DNA of 12,426 bases. Origin: Ectocarpus siliculosus. Lineage: Eukaryota > Sar > Phaeophyceae > Ectocarpales > Ectocarpaceae. Positions 1 through 7,872 of this stretch are shown here, piece by piece (the first letter of the stretch is position 1; the number at the start of each line of letters is the position of its first letter). The stretch spans positions 3,072,045 to 3,084,470 of the forward strand of contig FN649758.1 in NCBI GenBank assembly GCA_000310025.1, read 5' to 3'. Made by a program: the position numbers and the translations under genes. The notes below the pieces were generated by a model that was not told the DNA's origin, ran no database searches, and worked only from the letters and a program-made list of their open reading frames with translations.

Positions 1-76
1 CCCCCCCCCCCCCCCCCCCACGTCAAGCTCCCCTGGTGGGCTTGGCTTCAGCCGCGAATCAACCCCCCCCTCCGAT

Positions 77-96
77 ATGAAACTCCGACGCCTACG
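77..96 (+). CDS. Exon 1 (putative start exon)
   Basis: The ATG at 77-79 opens a six-codon exon (MKLRRL) ending in CG before a GTAACC donor. It enters exon 2 in the right frame only if the acceptor is the AAG at 246-248. The frame is also open leftward to the window edge, so translation may begin further upstream. The tiny size and lack of homology keep confidence low. Confidence 0.3.
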
Positions 97-3000
97 GTAA
101 CCTCACCCACGTCCACGCCTTGCGTTATTAGCTTGTGTGACTCGCCGTCTCAACATCGTCGTTAGTCCTGATCCTTCTCTCTCTTGCGTTGTGCCCTGCA
201 CCCGATGATGTAATGTATTCGTTTGTGTTGATGAGTGACAGGTCCAAGTGCTCGAGCTGCAACACCTTACATCTCGAGACGTGCGCCGTCATCAACAAAG
301 GCCCCGGCACGGATCTCGAGTGCAAGGACTGCCCGGACTCAAGACTCATCAGATGACGAAGGAGGCCACCCGACCAAGAGGCGACGGAAAGGCGACGTGC
401 AAACGCTACCGGAGAACGTGATGCTACAGGTGGATACTAGCATGTAAGTGCCTGCGCCTTCTCTCCCAGTTGTCCACAGATATAATCTAAGTTGATGTTG
501 TTGTGGTACAGGAAGAACACAGCAAGTAGCCGCTTTTCACTCGGCCATGGTGAGGTCGCTGTAAGGCGCCCCCTTTGTTTTTTTCCTCTGTCTTGCCCGT
601 TCCCCCATGACAGACTGCTATTTCAGCACCCTCGCCACCACCTCGGCCCGCCCGCTTTGCCGTGACACACTGTACGTTGTGCAGGTCAAGGAACACGGTT
701 ATCCACGGCGGGCAATTGTTCGCCGCACGCACCAACGACTACGTAGGCGGCTCTCCACTCAAGACCAACTACTCCCCCAAGCTCTGCATGGTCGACCTCA
801 CGCGCAACGACTTCTTGTTCAAGCGGACGCCAACCTCGAAGAACGCTTTGAAGGAAGTTCTTCAGGGCGTTCTCGAGGCGACTGACGAGAAAGGGACGGT
901 TGCATGTGCGATACCTCGTCCTTGGTTTGAGAAAGGCGCTCTGGTCTATGGTACGTGAGCATTTGTGAGCGATGCTACAATAGGGGGTTGCTTCGCGAAG
1001 CGACAAGCGATCACTTTCTGGTTGATGGTTTGTCGTCGCTTTTTGGGCTGTAGAGGCCGAGTATTCAAGTTCGACTGTCGGAGAAGCTTGTCTGTGTGCG
1101 GCGAAAATAAGCTACACAATACTTTTTTGAAGCGAGTTCAAGGTCCCACGCCCGCTTCGCTCGAATACACATGTAGGAATTGTGTGGTCAACGTGAACTC
1201 GAGAGTGCCACCTCGACTGTAGCATCTTGTGTCTGTCTGTAGCGAGTTCTCGTCGCTCCCAGTACTCCTTGTTTCCAGCTTCTTCTCTCGTTTACATATC
1301 GCCTGTCAACTTGTGAGCCTCTTCAACCTCAATCAGTGATGATATCTTTTTACTTTTCCCGTACATGTACATCCATCCGTGTCTGCAGACGCCTTCAGGG
1401 AACTCAGCGATGCGGACGTCGAAGCCAACCCACTCGTCATCTACTACACGAGCGTGAGCGGAGGCGCCCAGCCGAGGAACAAGGAAGGCCACATGCGGAA
1501 CCAACAGGAGCTAGTTCTTGTGGTGCACCGCAGAGGTGAGTCGCACTATGATATGGGTTGGGCGTTTTAGCCCTAACGTTCATGGTGTCTGGGTACAGCT
1601 GTAGATTACATGAATATCCTAGAAGTTTGATACGTACTAATCTAAGCAGCTTTTCGTTACGGATCGCGCATTCGCTCACCCATCGTTCAGAGGTTAGGTA
1701 TCATATTTATATTTTTCCCACATGCCACCACAAACAATTTCACAGACGCACTCTCGTCCGCCCCTATCGTGGCACCTGTCAGGTTCAGATGGTACGACGG
1801 GATTCACGTGCAACAAACGTGTTGTGGTAACAGACGTTTTCGGTCACTCCCAGGGTCCTGTCCCGCATGCGCGACACGTCATCCACTTGGACAACTTGCC
1901 TCCAGGGGCACCCAACGGGGGGTCCCGAACGTTCTTCCCTTCCGTGGCGTGTCAGTATTTGATCGCAAGGTACGTACCGCGTTGATGGCAGGCGATTGAA
2001 ACATCTTTTAACCCTTTCGTGACTCCATGCATGATAACAGACGATAACTTTGTGTGCCGAAAGATAGCCGTAAAGACCAGCAGAGACACAAGAGGCAGCC
2101 GACCACATAAACACACATATATTATATAGCAGTGTGCACAGCAGGGCACAGGGGTACACACAGCTGTACCATTTGCAGCAGTAACATTGTCTCTGGTGTG
2201 GGGCAGATGCATATGCATACGAACTTTTTTTCCAGATCCCATCTACTGCCAACTGCTGTAAGATCCAAAACGGAAATACCACGGGAGGGTTCATGCAACA
2301 ACACCCCCAACATGTGATCGACCCGGTTCCGGGGAGCAGAGACAAGGCACACCGTAGCCGATGCTGACGTACTGCCTCGGTGCCTGATGTTTGCTTTGAC
2401 TGCGGTGTGTATGGTCCGGAATGTTGGGAGTGAAGGGAGGTTCATTTGCTGTATGCAATGTCCGCTCAAGGGAGAGGGTTTTCGTGACTTCATGCACGAT
2501 AGATAGCATGCATGATAACCTCTATCTTCAGCATGGAATTATATATTTGGTCGTGATTTTTTTCCATATCTTGCGATAGTTATACCGTGGAGGCGCGTGA
2601 GCGTACACACAGTTATCGTCTGTTTTCATGCATGGTGTCACGAAAGGGTTAAATCTCTTTCACAACCTTGTTTATGGCGTCCTGGTAATGCTACTCAACG
2701 TCCTTCTGGGACGCGACCAGAAAGAATAAGGCTATACTCAGTCTCCGATATCGGCCGGACGAGCGATTGGCCCTACTCCTCTCAGCAACCCCAGGTGTGA
2801 TCGATGATGGTGCATGTTATCGTAACACTGCCTCCTGTTCGCGAATTCGAAATAGATACACCAACGCCGGCGACACAGTCCTAGGAATTGGAGTGGAAAC
2901 CACTACAGCTCCAGTGGATGCCATATCGCGAGGGCGCCGAGTCGAATTTTATGTGATGGATGAGTCGAAGCGCGCCGCTCTGCAGACTAACATCGCCTCG

Positions 3001-4245
3001 GCGTTTCACAAGGCGCACAGCTCGGGCATGTTTCAGGTGGACTGGAAATGATGTTCTCGTTGTACCGGGAGATCTTGTTGTACCAGGAGATCTTGCTCTT
3101 TGCGTCATGCGGTGTTTCATGTCGCGTCGTTTGTGTGTGCACTGGTGATTTTTCATGTTCCTTGTTGACTATGACGGGATCACTCGTCATGCTGATGTAT
3201 CGCTCGATGCTTGCTGTCCAGAGCCGACGTGGAGGGCAAGAGGTCTTCGTTGGTCCGAGGTGCTTACCCGCTGGCCTCCCACCATCCACTGCACCCGGGC
3301 GGGTGCAAGAGGCCCTCAAAGCGGAACTACAGAAGGAAGAAGACGTAGAGGCGGCCTCGTTCGCCGTGGCGCAGGCGGTGTCCAAGACTTCCCACCTCGT
3401 CCTACAGGTTCATGCTATTTCCACCTAGCGAGTGTCCTTCGCCCGAGTTCGTACGCTTCGACCATACATATCGAAAACGTCAGTCGCTTGCGGGTTTCAT
3501 TTTTTGACGTCTGTCTCTGTGATGTCTACTTTTTTGTTTCCCGCCCTCGCTGCTTGGAAACGAACCGCCCTGACACTCAACATCTTCCCCAAACTATCTA
3601 CCGCCCCCATGTCCTTGTTCCCCCCCCCCGTGCGTACAGGGTGACCCCTCCAACCCCAAGCTCGTGCTGAAAAAGCCGAAGAGGAGCAGTAGGTCGTCGA
3701 GAGACATCTCGGGCTTACTTGTGTGGGGTGATCTGATAGTGTACTCGTCCCCCAACGCCGCTAGCCAGTCGATGGACTCAGACGAAGTCGACGAAGAGTT
3801 TGTTCGTCTCCTTCGGATCGCTACGAACGCGCAGCTTCAGCTTATGCTTGAACCCGGTACAGAGCGTTGCACTCCTGAGGCCGCGTTGTACTTGAGGGTA
3901 GACAAGACGTGTCCCATCTACTGGACTAGGTGGAACAAGAAGTCTAAGGCAGACTTAGACATTTGCTGCGACATTCCTCAGCGTGGCACTCGGGTAAAAA
4001 TTCTTGACAAGGTCGGTTTTGGTGACGACGGTAGCGGTGGGGTGAAGGTCCGTCATGTTCGCAACAAGCCGAACGCAGCGAGCACCCACACCGACAATCC
4101 CTTGTACATTAGCACGAGCTGTGGTCGAATCGTCGGGTCGGACATGTTTGAATCTTCCAGTGTAGTCGGTGAAGCGGACGACGAGGAGGAGGAGGAGGAC
4201 GAGGAGGAGGAGGACGAGGACGAAGAGGACGAGGGGGTCGAGTAA
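77..4245 (+). CDS. Nine-exon gene for an unrecognised, probably nuclear protein of about 672 aa with an acidic tail
   Basis: Proposed exons: 77-96, 249-443, 512-549, 627-950, 1389-1535, 1783-1969, 2721-3036, 3222-3407 and 3640-4245 (TAA). The coding length is 2019 nt. All introns are GT-AG and all phases agree, which is the main support. I recognise no family. In this numbering residues 8-41 are Ser/Ala/Arg-rich, followed by an acidic patch (SSDDE, 40-44) and KRRRK (50-54). A CTLC pair lies at 100-103, and a mixed globular-looking stretch runs to about 470. A second basic run, KKPKRSSRSSR, starts at 482. Residues 649-672 are almost entirely Asp and Glu. A nuclear or chromatin-associated role is inferred only from the basic clusters and acidic tail. 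No signal peptide or membrane segment is evident. The 5' end is the weakest part and could lie off the window. The annotation could also be a pseudogene if the inferred junctions fail. Confidence 0.6.
249..443 (+). CDS. Exon 2: acidic patch and KRRRK basic cluster
   Basis: The frame (codons beginning 250, 253 and so on) is open to a GTAAGT donor at 444. It encodes a Ser/Ala/Arg-rich stretch, then SSDDEGGHPTKRRRKGD, typical of a disordered segment with a nuclear localisation signal. A CAG acceptor at 239-241, seven bases before the chosen one, would instead open a cysteine-rich frame that stops at TGA 354-356. The second half in the chosen frame looks the more convincing as protein. Confidence 0.5.
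512..549 (+). CDS. Exon 3 (38 nt)
   Basis: The acceptor is GTGGTACAG ending at 511 and the donor is GTGAGG at 550. Entering in phase 2 from exon 2, it encodes M then KNTASSRFSLGH and leaves in phase 1, which fits exon 4. A second donor, GTAAGG at 561, exists but does not fit the phase in this frame. Confidence 0.45.
627..950 (+). CDS. Exon 4: globular-looking segment with a CTLC motif
   Basis: The acceptor TATTTCAG ends at 626, after a 77-nt intron with a clear pyrimidine tract. The donor GTACGT is at 951. The frame is stop-free and protein-like, with the segments VIHGGQLFAARTNDYVGG and KNALKEVLQGVLEATDEKG. A Cys-x2-Cys pair lies at about 695-706. A further acceptor, GTGCAG at 678-683, would shorten the exon but gives the wrong phase with exon 3. 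The exon ends in phase 1 inside a codon completed by exon 5 as GAC (Asp). Confidence 0.65.
1389..1535 (+). CDS. Exon 5
   Basis: The acceptor TCTGCAG ends at 1388 after a 438-nt intron, and the donor GTGAGT at 1536 is close to consensus. The exon encodes AFRELSDADVEANPLVIYYT and onward to QQELVLVVHRR, with a natural amino-acid mix. Phase 1 at both ends matches exons 4 and 6. This is one of the firmest exons. Confidence 0.7.
1783..1969 (+). CDS. Exon 6, with tandem acceptors
   Basis: The acceptor CACCTGTCAG ends at 1782, and a second AG, GTTCAG, ends at 1788. Both are in the same phase, so they differ by two residues. The frame runs TTGFTCNKRVVVTDVFGHSQ and on to TFFPSVACQYLIA, ending at a GTACGT donor at 1970. 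An acceptor at 1745 (TTTCACAG) also exists, but its frame becomes Cys/Arg-rich and unlike protein after about 1817. Confidence 0.65.
2008..2652. mobile_element. Non-autonomous piggyBac-type element (MITE) in intron 6
   Basis: The terminal inverted repeats are 2012-2055 and 2605-2648, 44 bp with about 3 mismatches. They start CCCTTTCGTGAC and are directly flanked on both sides by TTAA (2008-2011 and 2649-2652). A TTAA target site next to CCC-initiated inverted ends is the established signature of the piggyBac superfamily. The 637-bp body has no transposase-sized frame, so it would need a transposase supplied from elsewhere. The high similarity of the two ends suggests a fairly recent insertion. 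It is intronic and leaves both splice sites intact. Confidence 0.85.
2484..2518 (+). repeat. Internal partial copy of the piggyBac-type terminus
   Basis: TTCGTGACTTCATGCACGAT, followed by GCATGCATGATAACC, resembles the left terminus (TTCGTGACTCCATGCATGATAAC) in the same orientation, about 475 bp inside the element. It may be a subterminal duplication or a relic of an older end. Confidence 0.55.
2721..3036 (+). CDS. Exon 7
   Basis: The acceptor CGACCAG ends at 2720. An alternative, CTATACTCAG, ends at 2741 in the same phase and would drop seven residues. The frame is stop-free and encodes RYRRPDERLALLLSATPGV, then ETTTAPVDAISRGRRVEFYV, then the end of the exon at GMFQ. The donor is GTGGAC at 3037. 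Reading past the donor meets TGA at 3049-3051. Phase 2 in and phase 0 out match the neighbouring exons. Confidence 0.6.
3060..3095 (+). repeat. 18-bp tandem duplication in intron 7
   Basis: TTGTACCGGGAGATCTTG at 3060-3077 is followed directly by TTGTACCAGGAGATCTTG, one mismatch. It lies just inside the intron between exons 7 and 8. Confidence 0.8.
3222..3407 (+). CDS. Exon 8: basic start and an amphipathic, probably helical segment
   Basis: The acceptor GCTGTCCAG ends at 3221. It is 62 codons long, phase 0 at both ends. It encodes SRRGGQEVFVGPRCLPAG, then VQEALKAELQKEEDVEAASF and AVAQAVSKTSHLVLQ, a charged stretch likely to be helical. The donor GTTCAT at 3408 is weak. The same frame is also open for nearly 60 codons of the preceding intron, which I treat as chance. 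Confidence 0.65.
3640..4245 (+). CDS. Exon 9 (terminal): basic cluster to pure acidic tail
   Basis: The acceptor GCGTACAG ends at 3639 and the exon enters in phase 0. It encodes 201 residues to TAA 4243-4245. It opens GDPSNPKLVLKKPKRSSRSS, a second possible nuclear signal. A mixed region follows with the segments EEFVRLLRIATNAQLQLML and VDKTCPIYWTRWNKKSKADL. It closes with 24 residues that are nearly all Asp or Glu, encoded by GAG/GAC triplets at about 4171-4242. Acidic tails of this type are common in histone- or nucleic-acid-associated proteins; the function here is not known. Confidence 0.75.
   Translation, partial: GDPSNPKLVLKKPKRSSRSSRDISGLLVWGDLIVYSSPNAASQSMDSDEVDEEFVRLLRIATNAQLQLMLEPGTERCTPEAALYLRVDKTCPIYWTRWNKKSKADLDICCDIPQRGTRVKILDKVGFGDDGSGGVKVRHVRNKPNAASTHTDNPLYISTSCGRIVGSDMFESSSVVGEADDEEEEEDEEEEDEDEEDEGVE
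4177..4242 (+). repeat. GAG/GAC trinucleotide repeat encoding the acidic tail
   Basis: An impure run of GAG, GAC and GAA codons at the 3' end of the last exon. Such tracts change length easily, and here that would only lengthen or shorten the tail. Confidence 0.85.
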
Positions 4246-5965
4246 CGTCGAAGCACATGTCGGCAGTGCTCAATGTCGCCGCCTTCACGGAGTCGGGTCG
4301 GGGTCGTACCTGGCTCCGACATTTACTGGTTCCACTCTCTTGAGCTTCTATTTGTAGCTGTGTTTCGTTCTTTCGGTTAGGTCGAGCAAGGAAGGATAGA
4401 ACCGTACGACGATCGGTGTGCGAAACCGCGGAATCGTTTCAAGTACTTACTGGCTTCCTGTTGTCTTGGTACGTGGCTTGTCGTCTACAGACGAGGGTGC
4501 GCTGCAACCGTCTATCATTAAATACGTTGTGTTCGGCGCGCCGTGCAGGTAAGTGTCGTTTAGGACAAATCACAACCAGATTATCATTTTTCCGGCCCTA
4601 ACCCCATCAAAAGCTGTGCATGTTCAAACTTTGTTTCTGTATTCCAGTACACGATGTCACTCGTCTGCCTCCAATACCCTCAAACCATATAAAATGCGAT
4701 ACACAATACGATGTCACCATGTTGCGGCATCACTTTTTAGCCCAGTAGTGCTACCGAAGACGTTCATGCTCCACGCAACAGCCAACACGACCGAGTAGTC
4801 ACGTCGCCCTCTGTAGGCCGCCCGTTGGAACTCTTTCTGGCAACATAAACTCCACGAAAGCGCTTTCGAGCGAAACTAAATCGCACTGATGGACACAATC
4901 CCGGAGAGCGGTTGATTCCCATTTCAAAATAGGTTCCCATTTTTCTCGCAACCTTGTTAAATACTGAAAAAGAATGCTCTGCGTGCGGAAGGTTCTGGGA
5001 ACGCAGGAACTGCCGGCTCTTTTCTGAGAAACACACCGTTGAAGATCCGACCCATTGTGTGTGTACGTCACTAGCTCTATGGTGGCATTTACATCACCCC
5101 CCTCCCTATCTTCAACACGGTGTCTGACGATGCGAAATAGTGCAGCGAATGACATAACAACCAGCTGTCTGTGCGCACGATTTCTCACTACGCTGGATGG
5201 AGGAAAAAGAAACGGTACTACTCAGAATTCGCCCGCAGGGGAACATAGTAGAGCTGGTCTTACCGAAGGTTTGCCGGAAAACTGACTCTCCTACGCGTAC
5301 GTGACAGGGAATATCTCCTGTATAGATATAATGATATCTTCTTCCGATGGCCAGTACTCTCAACTCTCAACAGCGAGAGTAGGCCCACGACGACAGTCAG
5401 TCGTCTCTGTGGCCAGCATCTTCGACGGCGAGAGCAGCAGCACATTGACGAATTGATTTTTACATAATATGCGTTGATAGCAAGTAAATGTAGTGTGCGG
5501 ACATGTTGTTCAGTTCTGGGCATCCAAACGTATAGCGGGTATATATTGTAGGTGTAATATTCGGGCTTGTGTACCCTATCGTGTGCGTGTTCTTTAGATC
5601 TTCTGATGGCTCTACTTGTTGTTGTGTGGCATAGCATTTTTTATTTTTGTCACCACGGACCGAGTCTTTGCTAGATTTTGGGATTATTTGCAATCACACG
5701 AGTTTCACGTGAAGAAAACAACATCAACCGTTTGTCCTTCGGCTCATTTATAATTTTCTTCAAGCGCCACATTTCCGGCGGACCGCTCCCTGTCAGCATT
5801 CCGGATATATATGTACATATTCGGCCGCTGCCAGCTCTCCAAATTTTTCCTATCATATATATATATTCACTTGGATTTAGATTGCCTCTTTCGGGGATGT
5901 TTATCCGTTCCGGTTTCTTGATCGGACGCTCACTCCACAGCCCACAGCCGCGTACGTAGTACGCA
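4246..5965. other. Intergenic stretch with no supported gene
   Basis: I find no AATAAA soon after the stop and no convincing exon. A perfect CAG|GTAAGT donor lies at 4546-4554 without visible coding sequence in front. A minus-strand frame of 117 codons from the ATG near 5152 down to 4799 has a fairly natural composition, but no homology I recognise and no splice or promoter support. AT-rich dinucleotide patches occur at about 5806-5868. Confidence 0.5.
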
Positions 5966-5969
5966 CCAA

Positions 5970-6077
5970 GTCTGTCTCGCTCTGTCTGTCTGTCTGTCTG
6001 TCTCGCTCTCTCTGGCTCTCTCTGTCTCTCTCTCTCTATATATATATATATCTATCTCTGTCTCTCTCTATCTCTTT
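5970..6077 (+). repeat. Compound TCTG/CT/TA microsatellite
   Basis: The tract begins with TCTG tetranucleotide repeats, passes into CT repeats, then about eight TA units near 6038-6052, then imperfect CT again. It abuts the left end of the inverted-repeat element at 6087. Confidence 0.9.
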
Positions 6078-6086
6078 CCTCACCTC

Positions 6087-6896
6087 AGGGTCGGTTTTAA
6101 CGAAGAAATCAGATCTCGAAATCACATTTCGATACAAGAATACAAGAGTCGGTCTACCCAAATCCGGACAGAAATGGCCTGAATGGCCTGTGTGTCTTAA
6201 CGGCAGATCTGCCAAATGGAAACGAATCTCTCCAGTCCACCACGAACAACCCGAGAGGTCCGCGGTTTGCCAACTGCCAGATTGCTGTTGTGACGTACTG
6301 CTATGACGTGGCCACACCAAATGGGGAGCTATCGCTCCCGAGAAGCACACACCAAACGTGTACATGGCCTCTGTGCGGTTCTGACACGATGTCTATGCAT
6401 GTGATACTTTGAATCGACCCTCGTCCGACGGAAAGCCGCCAATTCGTCTGTGCATTTATTTGAAGTTCGACAACCCACAGGAGATTGCCCCACAGAACAA
6501 CACATCCCACACACGGTTTTTTTCGGGACCAGTCACGTGCAACAACGATGCGCAGTCACCCTCCCTTGGGGTTGGCTTTTTGCGCTCTTTCTTTCCTCTG
6601 GGCTGGGCGGTGGATGGAGTTCGTGTGGATGGGGGTAGGTGGGGACGCGCCGTGTTGCGAGTAGACCGTGGTCCCACAACTATGGACGCTGTTCACCCAA
6701 ATCGGGATCCGATCAATTGATTTCACCTTTTTTCTAATCCCGATTTGGTTTTGGGTCGTCCTGTTATAAGTCCTGAAGATTCGACGGGTTCCATAACATT
6801 TCAGCCAATCAACGAAAGAGTTCTGTGGATCCTCCGGTCTTATATCCAAATGTGAATGTGATTTCGAGATCTGATTTCTTCGTTAAGACCGACCCT
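6087..6896. mobile_element. 810-bp non-autonomous DNA transposon with 42-bp terminal inverted repeats
   Basis: The left end, 6087-6128, and the reverse complement of the right end, 6855-6896, match at 41 of 42 bases, beginning AGGGTCGG. No frame inside resembles a transposase, so it is non-autonomous. Flanks CTCACCTC (left) and CACACCCC (right) agree at 6 of 8 bases, which could be a degraded 8-bp target duplication as in hAT elements. Both flanks are low-complexity, so the superfamily is not assigned. Confidence 0.75.
6697..6748. repeat. Hairpin with 12-bp perfect arms inside the element
   Basis: CCAAATCGGGAT at 6697-6708 pairs with ATCCCGATTTGG at 6737-6748 across a 28-nt loop that contains a T-rich run. 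It is an internal palindrome of the inverted-repeat element and is not placed as a terminator of any gene. Confidence 0.7.
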
Positions 6897-6934
6897 CACA
6901 CCCCCTGCACACAGCCCGATTTCTTTCCGTTTCG

Positions 6935-7094
6935 GATTTCTTTCTGATCAAAGCCTCTCAGCTGTGTAACACGCTGTGCTTTCTAGAGAAGTATACAGTA
7001 AAAGTGGTAGTTCTCGCTTTGTCTCTCTCTGGTCTCGGTCTCTCTCTCTTTCTTTCTTTCTTTCTCTCTTCGTCTCTCAGTCTTCTCAGTGTCC

Positions 7095-7129
<35 letters not shown>

Positions 7130-7362
7130 GATAATCTCTCCGATTCTTTCCGGGGCATCTTTCCGAATCGTTCCTGTTGCCACACCTTTTCGGTGCTTTC
7201 GTGCCCCGCGCAGACACTCCCTCTACAGCCGCTCTACGCTAACACTACAACACTACAATAGCTTCTTCGTTGTTCGTCGGGGTGTATAAAGGACGAATGC
7301 TGTTCTTTCCAACAGCACAATAAAGAGCAGCGTAGTGCTTTCTGAATTGCATGCGGATCTAT
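6935..7362 (+). repeat. CT-rich dispersed repeat, full copy (about 430 bp)
   Basis: The first half, from TTTCTTTCTGATCAAAGCCT through CT microsatellites, recurs at 7412-7569. The second half, from ATAATCTCTCCGATTC to CATGCGGATCTATG, recurs at 8504-8728. TATAAA at 7285-7290 and AATAAA at 7319-7324 lie 29 nt apart, an arrangement like the promoter and poly-A signal of a long terminal repeat. No TG...CA ends, primer site or reverse transcriptase were found, so a retroelement origin is only possible. Confidence 0.65.
7285..7290 (+). promoter_or_regulatory. TATA-box-like motif in the CT-rich repeat
   Basis: GTGTATAAAGG sits downstream of a pyrimidine-rich block. The other copy has TATACA at the matching place, so the motif is not strictly conserved. 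Confidence 0.3.
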
Positions 7363-7411
7363 GTATATTTTCGGATCTTCTCTCTTTGAGAGATGACCCT
7401 TTTTTTCCGTT

Positions 7412-7569
7412 CCAGATATATATCTTTCTGATCAAGCTCTCTCAACTGTATAACACGCTGGGTGCTTTCTGGAGCAGTACACAGTAGTAGTAGTTCTCGC
7501 TTTGTCTCTCTCTCGGTCTCTCTCTCTTTCTTTCTCTCTCTCTCTCCCTCTCTCCGTCGCTCTCGATAG
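7412..7569 (+). repeat. CT-rich repeat, second copy, 5' half
   Basis: This matches 6935-7133, including TTTCTGATCAA, ACTGTATAACACGCTG and AGTTCTCGCTTTGTCTCTCT, and ends at CTCTCGATA, where sequence unrelated to the full copy begins. Confidence 0.65.
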
Positions 7570-7582
7570 TTTCTCCAAGTGC

Positions 7583-7799
7583 GCAGCACGAAATTTTTGC
7601 TCATAGATCCAACAGTTGGGGGTATTAAAAGTTCCTCCGAATCAATTTTTTTCCGATATTTGTCACTATATTTGGCCAGATGGATTTCTTTTCCAGCTCG
7701 AACTCCGACTAATCTTGATGCTCCACACATACATCCGAGACCAGCTATCACAACCAGCAGGGACTGAGCCAATACGACCTTTGCCGTGGGCATGATCAT
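7583..7799 (-). CDS. Possible short membrane-anchored protein fragment, unrecognised
   Basis: The minus-strand frame from ATG 7799 gives a hydrophobic start (KVVLAQSLLVVIAGLGCMCG) that could be a signal or transmembrane segment. A charged part follows, GKEIHLAKYSDKYRKKIDSE. Beyond about 7583 the same frame runs into the CT microsatellite and becomes an Arg/Glu repeat, so any real coding part ends or is spliced before that. The composition is plausible but there is no homology I can name and no clear donor. It may be a captured exon fragment within the presumed insertion, or chance. Confidence 0.2.
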
Positions 7800-7872
7800 G
7801 TACCCAATGCGCCTCTAGCGATATGTTATTGTTGCGTGGATCCCACAACACAACTACGAAGTACACAACAGC

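Larger units (their letters stand above)
1970..2720 (+). other. Intron 6, enlarged by a transposon
   Basis: The intron is 751 nt, from donor GTACGT to acceptor CGACCAG ending at 2720. Of this, 641 nt (2012-2648 plus one TTAA copy) is the inserted element, so the ancestral intron was about 110 nt. The host remnant downstream of the element includes CTACTCAAC, a possible branch region about 25 nt before the acceptor. Confidence 0.55.

Noticed and set aside
512-563. Alternative exon 3 frame (QQVAAFHSAMVRSL) joined to an exon starting at 684
   Set aside because: It is phase-consistent downstream but needs the exon 2 frame that contains TGA 354, so the full chain is not open.
1746-1969. Exon 6 starting at 1746 with the frame DALSSAPIVAPVRFRWYDG
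   Set aside because: It fits the phase and begins well, but after about 1817 that frame becomes Cys/Arg-rich and unlike protein, while the frame entered at 1783 stays natural to a consensus donor. A frameshift mutation would be needed to reconcile both, so the simpler acceptor is preferred.
3048-3221. Open frame through intron 7 continuous with exon 8
   Set aside because: Exon 7 reaches TGA 3049 in its own frame if the intron is kept, and the 185-nt intron is not a multiple of three, so retention would not make a longer protein.
4799-5152. Minus-strand frame of 117 codons
   Set aside because: The composition is acceptable but there is no homology, promoter or splice support, and an overlapping minus-strand frame is nearly as long, which suggests chance.
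5950-5964. GCGTAC-GTA-GTACGC palindrome
   Set aside because: It is a short six-base inverted repeat with no flanking context; expected by chance in a window of this size.
6958-7185. Minus-strand Arg/Glu-rich frames and plus-strand Ser/Leu-rich frames over CT tracts
   Set aside because: They are translations of CT/GA microsatellites in all frames and carry no coding signal.
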